From contig NZ_PPGH01000034.1 of assembly GCF_002958735.1 (NCBI RefSeq), forward strand, positions 124,001 through 188,000: a stretch of DNA of 64,000 nucleotides, given 5' to 3'. The notes beneath the pieces were generated by a model, which saw only the letters and a program-made list of their open reading frames with translations, was not told where the DNA came from and did not search any database. Below are positions 57,461 through 64,000 of this stretch, one piece after another. How positions within the stretch are numbered: the first letter of the stretch is position 1; every line of letters begins with the position of its first letter. The translations under genes were made by a program, and so were the position numbers. The stretch comes from Chromatium okenii. GTDB lineage: Bacteria; Pseudomonadota; Gammaproteobacteria; Chromatiales; Chromatiaceae.

Positions 57461-60400
57461 ACGCAACTGCTTTTGCTGAGGTTTTTTATCCCGCAATTCC
57501 CGATTTGCGTGAAGCAGTGGTGCTGGCGGGCGATGTCGCAGCAACGCAGGAAGCGCGATTGACTGCGGCAAATGCGTTCGCTGAATTGTTGGGCGAACTT
57601 TGGTCAGCGGCGGAAGAAGCTGGCGCACACATCACCGAATTGCTGGCGCTGATTGACGGTTTTGTCAGCGGTTTGCCGCACTGCGACGCAGATCAGAATG
57701 ACGGAATAATGATTGCGTTGCAGGTGATTGCGTTGCTCGACGCGCATCTTGCCGCACCAAATGAACCGGAGATGATCGCGGCGCTGCTTGAAGCGGCGAG
57801 CGCCGAAGTGTTTGATCCGCCGTTGAGTGAAGCGACGCTGGCGTTGTGGCGCGGAGAGGAAAGTTGTCAGTTGGCAGTTGGCAGTTTTCAAAACCAGCCG
57901 CCGCTTTTTTCCGATGATGACCAACCAATTGATGAATGCGCACTGACAACTGATAACCGCCAACTCTCCGCCGATGCGCTTGAATTACTAGCGATTTTGT
58001 CCGCTGCCGCTGATGACAGTTGCCAAGATTTTCTGCACCACCTGTCCAAAATCGCTCAAGCGCAGCAAGTCAGCGCCCGCACCGCAGCCATCGCTGCTTG
58101 CCAAGATATTTTAAGCCGCTTCACTGAAGCCTCTGCCGATGCCGGATTTGCGGCATTTGCTGCGTTATGCGCCGGATTAGGTCAACAACTCAGCATCCAG
58201 TCGCCGCTGGCTGCGTGGCCAGAATTACTGCTCGAAAATCTCACCCATTTGCCGCAACGGATGCAGGACTATCTCGCTGATCCATTAGCGGAATCTCCGC
58301 GCCGGGCGCTCGTTGCCACGTTGACCTGCGCACATTGGACGCAGCCGCTGGTGGCAGAGTGCGCTGCGGAACTCGCCGAGGCGCTGTATCAAGACCCGCT
58401 GGCGCTAGAAAGTGAAATCGTGCCGCTGCGAGCAACGCAGGTTGCAGATGCCGATTTAGCGTTGACGCCAGCGGAAGATATTGAAGCCAGCGTTTTTGCG
58501 GGATTTTGCCGCGAAGGTGTTGATTTAACACAACGTTTAGCCAGCGTGATACAAGTCATTCTCGGCGGCGGCATCATCGACGACGCGCTGCAACAGGCGC
58601 AGCGTTACGCCCACACGCTCAAAGGTTCCGCCAATGTGTGCGGCGTTCGCGCCGTCGCCGTGCTCGGTCATTATTTAGAGGATGTGCTGGAGTTTTTAGC
58701 CGATAACGCGCTGGCTCCGAATCCGGCATTGGGCGAAACGTTGGTTGCTGCCGCCGATGGTTTAGCAGCGATGTTCGATGTTATTAACGGCATTGAATAT
58801 CACGATGCAGCAACATTTCGCCCGTTAATGCAGCAAGTATTGGATTGGGTGTGCCGCATTGAACAGGATGGAGCAATGGCGCTTGAATACGCTGCGCCGC
58901 CATCTTTTCAACACGACATTTCCTTATTTCCACCCGCAAGTAATGCCGAACCCGTCACTTTATCGGATGCAGTCGAAACGCCGCAGCAAACAACGATTGC
59001 CCATGATGTCGATGAAACTTATTTGCAAATTCCCGCTCGCGCGATTGATGACCTATTGCGCTTGATGGGCGAGCTGGCGCTGGCGCTGGCACAATCGGAA
59101 GAACAATTAAAACAAATTCAACGCACCCAAACCGAAGTAGATGACGTTGAATTGCACAATTTGCGGCAAGTCAATGAATTGGAAAAACTGGTTGATTTAC
59201 GCGGTCTCGGTAGCGAAACCATTGGCGCTGAATTGGCATTTGATCCATTAGAATTAGAACATTATGACGAAATGTCTATTACGACACGGCGACTTAATGA
59301 AGGCGTCAATGATGCCCGACAGCTCGCCCGCACAGTCGCCAATCACGTCAGCAGCTTGGAAGAATTAAGCCAGCAGCAATTCAAACTAAGTCAAGAAATT
59401 AGACAATTAACGATGGATACGCGCCGCGTACCGGTGCACACCATTATTGGACGATTACAGCGCACTGTGCGCCAAACCTGTCGCGCTACCAATAAAGAAG
59501 CGACGCTTGAAATACGCGGTGACACCGTGCGCATTGATGGCGAAGTATTAAATCGCCTCATTCCGGCGTTAATGCACATTCTGCGCAATGCCATTGATCA
59601 TGGTATTGAATCGCCAGCGCAGCGCCAAGTAATCGGTAAACCGCAGCAAGGCCAATTAGTTATTTCATTTCAACAGCTCGGCGATCAAATTGAAGTGACA
59701 TTTAGTGATGACGGCGCAGGCTTAGATATTGAACGCATTCAAGCCAAAGCCATTGCTTCCGGGCTGATTACTGCAAATACTGAATTGACACCAAATGAAT
59801 TGATATTATTCACGCTGCGACCGGGGTTTTCTACTCGTGAACAGGTCACACAGATTTCGGGGCGCGGCGTCGGTATGGACGTGGTTGCCAATACAATTCA
59901 TGCACTCAATGGCATATTAACCATTACATCAGAATGCGGTCATGGTTATCAACTTTGTGCTCGCTTACCATCATCATTATTAACTATCCGCTGTCTACTA
60001 ATTGACTGCAACGATGCACCGCTGGCATTGCCAATTAATGACGTGCGCTTCGCCGTGCTCGCCGCTGAAGGTGAAATAACTGTGCACGGTAATGATTGGC
60101 AGTTTCATTACCATGACGCAGTTTATCCGCTACTACATCTCAATACATTGATGGGGTTGCCAGCACCACTTGAGATGACAAAGGGCGTCGTGCTGGTCAT
60201 GCAAGCGGATCATGGCGATCACGCAGTATTGGTTGATGTACTCATTGATAGCCGTGAATTGGTGGTGAAATCACTGGGCGAGTTGGTGCCATTTATTCCG
60301 GGCGTAATAAATGCGTCAATTCTTGGTGATGGACGTGTCGTGCCCATTGTTGAATTACGCGCTTTATTACGACTAACAACGCGTACTGATTGCATCGTTA

Positions 60401-60831
60401 ATTCTCTGGAAACGGCAACTGCGCAAATTAAATTACCAACAATTTTAATTGTTGATGATTCGCTATCCATGCGACAGTTATTGGCGCAATTAGTTACGGA
60501 TAGTGGTTATCGCGCACTGACTGCGCGTGATGGCATGGATGCGCTTAATACCTTACGCAAAGAAACGATTGACGTGCTATTAGTTGACATGGAAATGCCG
60601 CAAATGAACGGCTTAGAATTGACAACACATTTACGCGCTCGCCCTGAAATGCGCAATTTACCGATTGCGATGATTACATCGCGCTCCACTGAACGACATC
60701 GCCGTGAAGCATTACAGGCTGGCGTTAACCATTATTTTGTCAAGCCTTATCACGATGAATCGGTTTTAGATTTTATTCAACATGCGTTGAATAACGTGCA
60801 AATAACAACAACACACCACATTGATTTTTGA
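57457..60831 (+). CDS. chpA: ChpA/PilL hybrid histidine kinase (Hpt - CheA kinase - CheW - receiver)
   Basis: 1124 residues. The N-terminal region (1-340) is helical, with a repeat-encoded patch at about 136-170. An Hpt domain carries the phosphorylatable His386 in HTLKGSANVCG. The dimerisation/linker region (530-660) is followed by the ATPase: N-box HILRNAIDHGIE, G1 DDGAGLD, G2 GRGVGMDVV. A CheW-like domain follows (LSIRCLLI onward). The C-terminal receiver has ILIVDDSLSMRQLL, Asp1044 in LLVDMEMPQMNG and the lysine in YFVKPYHDE. Only one clear Hpt site is seen, against several in P. aeruginosa ChpA. Overlaps pilJ by four bases. Confidence 0.92.
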   Translation: MNATAFAEVFYPAIPDLREAVVLAGDVAATQEARLTAANAFAELLGELWSAAEEAGAHITELLALIDGFVSGLPHCDADQNDGIMIALQVIALLDAHLAAPNEPEMIAALLEAASAEVFDPPLSEATLALWRGEESCQLAVGSFQNQPPLFSDDDQPIDECALTTDNRQLSADALELLAILSAAADDSCQDFLHHLSKIAQAQQVSARTAAIAACQDILSRFTEASADAGFAAFAALCAGLGQQLSIQSPLAAWPELLLENLTHLPQRMQDYLADPLAESPRRALVATLTCAHWTQPLVAECAAELAEALYQDPLALESEIVPLRATQVADADLALTPAEDIEASVFAGFCREGVDLTQRLASVIQVILGGGIIDDALQQAQRYAHTLKGSANVCGVRAVAVLGHYLEDVLEFLADNALAPNPALGETLVAAADGLAAMFDVINGIEYHDAATFRPLMQQVLDWVCRIEQDGAMALEYAAPPSFQHDISLFPPASNAEPVTLSDAVETPQQTTIAHDVDETYLQIPARAIDDLLRLMGELALALAQSEEQLKQIQRTQTEVDDVELHNLRQVNELEKLVDLRGLGSETIGAELAFDPLELEHYDEMSITTRRLNEGVNDARQLARTVANHVSSLEELSQQQFKLSQEIRQLTMDTRRVPVHTIIGRLQRTVRQTCRATNKEATLEIRGDTVRIDGEVLNRLIPALMHILRNAIDHGIESPAQRQVIGKPQQGQLVISFQQLGDQIEVTFSDDGAGLDIERIQAKAIASGLITANTELTPNELILFTLRPGFSTREQVTQISGRGVGMDVVANTIHALNGILTITSECGHGYQLCARLPSSLLTIRCLLIDCNDAPLALPINDVRFAVLAAEGEITVHGNDWQFHYHDAVYPLLHLNTLMGLPAPLEMTKGVVLVMQADHGDHAVLVDVLIDSRELVVKSLGELVPFIPGVINASILGDGRVVPIVELRALLRLTTRTDCIVNSLETATAQIKLPTILIVDDSLSMRQLLAQLVTDSGYRALTARDGMDALNTLRKETIDVLLVDMEMPQMNGLELTTHLRARPEMRNLPIAMITSRSTERHRREALQAGVNHYFVKPYHDESVLDFIQHALNNVQITTTHHIDF
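57861..57967. repeat. QLAVGS / TDNRQL inverted repeat inside chpA
   Basis: AAGTTGTCAGTTGGCAGTTG (57861 onward) is roughly the reverse complement of CACTGACAACTGATAACCGC (57941 onward). The translated pieces SCQLAVGSFQ and TDNRQLS fall in a poorly conserved linker. It resembles a dispersed repeat type distinct from the C-run family. Confidence 0.5.
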
Positions 60832-60850
60832 CTCATGGCGGACTGATTAA

Positions 60851-61609
60851 ATGACCACGTTATTTAACTTAACCTACTTTTCATTTCTGGTTTGTGGCAT
60901 CGCTGGTTTGGGCGCAGTGCTATACTTTTTTACGCAAATTCCACAATTAACTGGTCAGTTAAAATTACTCGCATTTCTTAACGTTGGCATTTGCGCAGTA
61001 TCCAGTATTCTGCATTTTTACTTTTTCTCGCAATTGCAATCATTTGCTGCTGGTGCAACCGGTGTTGCAGAAATGACTGCGGCAATCAGTTCGTTACCGC
61101 TCGCATTGCGTTACGCTTATTGGTTAATTACCACAATGGTGTTAATTAGCATGTTTCCATTGCTCATGGGTTTAGAGCGGGTTGGAATGCAATTTTTGCG
61201 TGTTTTATTATTAACCGACGCTGGCATGATTCTCACTGGTTATTTGGGTGAAAATTCCACACTTGCTCATGTTGGAGAAGGATTGCCGTTCCTCGGATTA
61301 TTTTGGTTTACAATTAGCGGATTGCTATTTTCTTATCTGACATTTTCAATTTTCAAAGTGTTGCGTCAATTATCAGTTAACGACATGGGGACGACCCAAC
61401 GCGATGCGCTGGCTTATATGTTTTTCTTCTTTTTAATTGGATGGATGATTTTTCCAGCGGGATTTTTTTATGCGATTGTATTTGATCCCGATGTTGGCGT
61501 GGTATTGCGGGAACTTACGGTAAATATCGGCGACATCGTCAATAAAGTGATTTGGGGAATGTTGGTGGTCTATACCGCAGTAGAAATTCAAAACCATCAG
61601 GAAACTTGA
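60851..61609 (+). CDS. Divergent microbial rhodopsin (proteorhodopsin-related), probable light sensor
   Basis: 252 residues with seven membrane helices. Strong matches to proteorhodopsin: helix B ILHFYFF (H55 at the position of PR His75), helix C RYAYWLITTMVLI (R87, W91, T94), GYLGE (130-134), helix F IGWMIFPAGFF (196-206), and helix G VNIGDIVNKVIWG with D228 and the retinal Schiff-base lysine K232. The PR primary acceptor Asp97 is replaced by Tyr90 and the donor Glu108 by Met101, so outward proton pumping of the usual kind is unlikely. It starts 19 bases after chpA with a GGCGGA ribosome site, in the Pil-Chp transcript. A sensory role is inferred. No retinal or carotenoid genes are in the window. 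Confidence 0.88.
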   Translation: MTTLFNLTYFSFLVCGIAGLGAVLYFFTQIPQLTGQLKLLAFLNVGICAVSSILHFYFFSQLQSFAAGATGVAEMTAAISSLPLALRYAYWLITTMVLISMFPLLMGLERVGMQFLRVLLLTDAGMILTGYLGENSTLAHVGEGLPFLGLFWFTISGLLFSYLTFSIFKVLRQLSVNDMGTTQRDALAYMFFFFLIGWMIFPAGFFYAIVFDPDVGVVLRELTVNIGDIVNKVIWGMLVVYTAVEIQNHQET

Positions 61610-61630
61610 AATCCACGTGCGGATTTTTTA
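61609..61630 (+). terminator. Short terminator after the rhodopsin gene
   Basis: AAATCC pairs with GGATTT around a six-base loop, followed by T-rich sequence. The stem begins at the stop codon. It would end the Pil-Chp-rhodopsin operon. Confidence 0.5.
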
Positions 61631-61710
61631 TTTCGGTGGTGATTCTGTCAGTAGGGCGAGATTTATTAATCCTTTGTAAATAAAGGATAAAATTCTTTAC
61701 AGCCCTATTG

Positions 61711-61821
61711 ATGAGGCGACTACCATACTATGTGCCAACCACCGACCTGAAGAAACGGGGTCTTGCGGCGCAACTTGATAACATGACACCTGAATCCCGC
61801 GCAGCACTGCGCACTTTATGA
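61711..61821 (+). CDS. Possible small protein (36 aa)
   Basis: MRRLPYYVPTTDLKKRGLAA continues to a DNMTPESRAALRTL end, 15 bases before lolC. Composition is coding-like and the C-terminus resembles a helix. The ribosome site is weak. Could be a remnant of a longer gene. Confidence 0.35.
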   Translation: MRRLPYYVPTTDLKKRGLAAQLDNMTPESRAALRTL

Positions 61822-61836
61822 TTAAATCTCGCGCCT

Positions 61837-63083
61837 ATGTTTCATCCCATCCCCCTGTTTATCGGTCTGCGCTACACCCGCGCCAAACGCCGTAACCATT
61901 TCATCTCCTTTATTTCCGGCACTTCGATGGTCGGCATCACGCTCGGCATCGTCGCGCTGATTGTCGTGCTTTCTGTAATGAACGGCTTTCACAAGGAAAT
62001 TCAGCAACGCATTCTCAGCATGGCGTCACACGCTACCTTGACCGATCCCTACACCGGAATGGCGAACTGGCATCAAGTGCTGGCGCAGGTGCGAGCGCAT
62101 CCCGATGTGGTCGGCGCTGCGCCGTTTGTCGAAGTGCAGGAATGCTGATCAACGGCGCAGCAGTGAGCGGCGCACTGATTCGCGGCATCGTTCCAACGGA
62201 AGAAGATCAGGTTGCCGATCTGCGCCGCCAAATGCTTGATAACGCTTCAGTCGATGATCTGGTTGCTGGTGAATTTCACATCATTCTGGGGCGCGATCTC
62301 GCTGAATATCTCGGCGTTGCAGTCGGCGACAAGGTGACGGTGGTGTCGCCACAAGTTAGTTCCACGCCGGTCGGCATCATGCCGCGCCTCAAACGGTTCA
62401 CCGTGAGCGGCATCTTCGCGTCGGCATGGCTGATTACGACCGCAACGCCGCATTCATCGACATGACCGACGGCGCTAAGTTATTGAATCTCGGTGAATCA
62501 GTGTCCGGGGTGCGGCTCAAATTGACCGACATGTGGGAAGCGCCTCGGCTGGCGCGAGAAATTGCCTACGATCTTGGCGGCAGCTATCGGTTACTGGACT
62601 GGACGCAGGTACACAGCAACTTTTTCAGTGCCTTAGCGATGGAGAAACGCATGATGAGCATCATTCTATTTCTCATCGTCGCCGTGGCTGCGTTCAACAT
62701 CGTCTCGACGCTGGTGATGGTCGTGACGGACAAACAATCTGACATCGCCGTGTTGCGGACGCTGGGTTTATCGCCAGCGCGAGTGATGGCGTGTTCGTGG
62801 TGCAGGGCACGGCATCGGTTTAATTGGCACGTTGCTGGGCATGATCATCGGCGTCGTGCTGGCGCTGAATGTGGAGGTGGTGGTCGGCGCAATTGAGCAG
62901 CTGTTCGGCGTTCATTTCCTTGATCCAACGATTTATTACATCAGCGAATTGCCCTCTGATGTGCACCTCGCCGACGTGCTCACCATCAGCGGCGGTGCTT
63001 TTGTCATGTCAGTGCTGGCAACGCTGTATCCGGCATGGCGAGCCGCCCAAACCCAGCCAGCGGAGGCACTGCGTTATGAATGA
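61837..63083 (+). CDS. lolC: Lipoprotein-releasing ABC permease LolC/LolE (four frame breaks)
   Basis: Permease that releases outer-membrane lipoproteins to LolA. Joined frames give about 416 residues. Segments: [20 protein letters not shown] and the first helix; [107 protein letters not shown]; and the end [20 protein letters not shown]. Breaks near 62140, 62424, 62790 and 62813 are each one lost base (GGG to GG three times, AA to A once). A single permease gene before lolD suggests a LolF-type homodimer or a second copy elsewhere. Confidence 0.9.
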
Positions 63084-63770
63084 ACGCATTCCAGTTTTAG
63101 ACGTGCACGGACTGGTGAAAACCTTTCAGCAAGGCCCGCAGGATGTCGCCGTGTTGCGCGGCGTGACCTTCAGCGTGGGGCGCGGCGAGCGCATCGCCAT
63201 CATCGGCGCGTCCGGCTCCGGCAAAAGTACGTTGCTGCATTGCGTGGGCGGTTTAGATCGTCCCACCGCTGGCAACATCCAGTGGCTCGGCGCGGACATC
63301 AGAACTGTCGGAAAAACAGCGCGGCTTGCGGCGCAATCAGCATCTGGGTTTTGTCTATCAATTCCACCACTTGCTGCCGGAATTCACCGCGATTGAAAAC
63401 GTCGCGCTGCCGTTGTTAATCGGCGGAGCGCAGCCGGCAAAAGCGCGAGCAATGGCGGAAGAATTGCTGGAGCGCGTCGGTTTAAGTCATCGCGGAACGC
63501 ACAAACCCGGCGAATTGTCCGGTGGTGAGCGTCAACGCGCTGCCGTGGCGCGGGCGTTGGTGACGCATCCGCGTGTTTGCTGGCGGATGAGCCGACGGGC
63601 AATCTCGATCGCGTGACTGCCGGCGGCGTGTACGAGTGATGTTGGAATTGAACCGCGACATCGGCACCAGTTTGGTCATCGTGACTCACGACCCAGAGCT
63701 GGCGGCGCGAATGGATCAGATTTGGCGATTGGATGACGGCGTGTTGACGCGAGATGCAGCGGAAACCTGA
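63076..63770 (+). CDS. lolD: Lipoprotein-releasing ABC ATPase LolD (three frame breaks)
   Basis: ATPase powering LolC/E. Starts at ATG 63076, overlapping the lolC stop. [21 protein letters not shown]; Walker [40 protein letters not shown]; signature [17 protein letters not shown]; Walker [31 protein letters not shown]; end TRDAAET. Breaks near 63306, 63578 and 63637 (the last TTG read as TG). Corrected length about 231 residues, normal. Confidence 0.9.
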
Positions 63771-64000
63771 AAGCGTTGTTTTCGTTTATAAATCCGATGC
63801 AGCAGCATCCACCGCCAAATTCCATGCACGGCAAAATAACCCAGCGCACCACAGACTGCGCCGCAAATCAGGCTACCGAGCAGCAGCGGTTCAATCACGC
63901 CGATCCAATTGTGCCAATCCAGCCAGAAGTGCACGTTAAAGCCCTCGGCGTGCATTCCTAAAATCCAGCAGCCGATGACGTAGGCGACATAAAACATCGG
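63716..64000 (-). CDS. DUF2062-like membrane protein, C-terminal part (partial)
   Basis: The minus-strand frame is open from the window edge to 63716. About 94 residues: a hydrophobic segment (FYVAYVIGCWILGM), then VIEPLLLGSLICGAVCGALG with a second helix, then [16 protein letters not shown]. The 'LLLGSLICGAVCGALGYFAV' layout followed by a basic tail resembles the C-terminus of DUF2062 proteins. Its last 18 codons overlap the 3' end of lolD in antisense. The true start lies beyond the window. Confidence 0.55.
   Translation of the reverse strand, partial: PMFYVAYVIGCWILGMHAEGFNVHFWLDWHNWIGVIEPLLLGSLICGAVCGALGYFAVHGIWRWMLLHRIYKRKQRFQVSAASRVNTPSSNRQI

Overview
The window is a stretch of bacterial chromosome that looks gammaproteobacterial. 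It carries a complete rseC-rnfABCDGE-rnfH cluster, lolC/lolD, apaH, a sulfide:quinone oxidoreductase-type flavoprotein, a Pil-Chp chemosensory operon, a dynamin-family GTPase and glycogen debranching plus acetate-kinase metabolism. This fits a sulfide-using, surface-associated, glycogen-storing lineage, but I cannot name a genus. I found no rRNA, tRNA, CRISPR, prophage or insertion-sequence transposase.

Layout: 1-610 malic enzyme N-terminus (minus strand). 861-3639 tatA, kup and rseC. 3644-8990 the Rnf electron-transport complex, ending in a clear terminator. 9115-10176 zinc alcohol dehydrogenase. 10283-13005 (minus) a small membrane protein, a dynamin-like GTPase and nadA. 13203-19314 an RND efflux adaptor and permease with two accessory exported proteins. 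19329-20497 an orphan ParA ATPase with a heptad-repeat membrane protein. 20529-25183 proA, sqr, a small protein, nadD, rsfS and folA. 25190-27755 apaH, a small membrane protein, a Gfo/Idh/MocA oxidoreductase and a PilZ protein. 28044-30154 glgX. 30233-37509 a dCache chemoreceptor, a very large membrane protein of unknown function and an OmpA-type protein. 37574-41177 pta, ackA and an orphan hypC. 41367-45803 gltX, mlaF, mlaE, adk and trxA. 45901-54101 a sufS-sufE fusion, yjdM, sucA, sucB, tsaC and fbp. 54173-61609 the Pil-Chp operon ending in a rhodopsin gene. 61711-64000 a small ORF, lolC, lolD and the C-terminus of a DUF2062-like protein.

The most interesting item is at 60851-61609: a divergent microbial rhodopsin starting 19 bases after chpA/pilL and reading in the same direction. 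It keeps the retinal-binding lysine (K232) and the helix-G aspartate (D228). The proton-pump carboxylates of helix C are replaced (Tyr and Met). Its position suggests a light sensor feeding the type IV pilus chemosensory pathway.

Two sequence-level patterns cut across the window. First, a C-run/G-run palindromic repeat family occurs at five loci. It is translated in frame inside several proteins: the SucB linker, the SufS-SufE junction, a small exported protein, and probably the MlaF N-terminus. Second, about 18 genes, several of them normally essential (adk, folA, lolC, lolD, sufS), are broken by frame breaks. Nearly all look like loss of one base from a 2-3 base homopolymer, mostly GG to G. 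This is best read as consensus error, so these genes are annotated as full-length genes with frame breaks rather than as pseudogenes.
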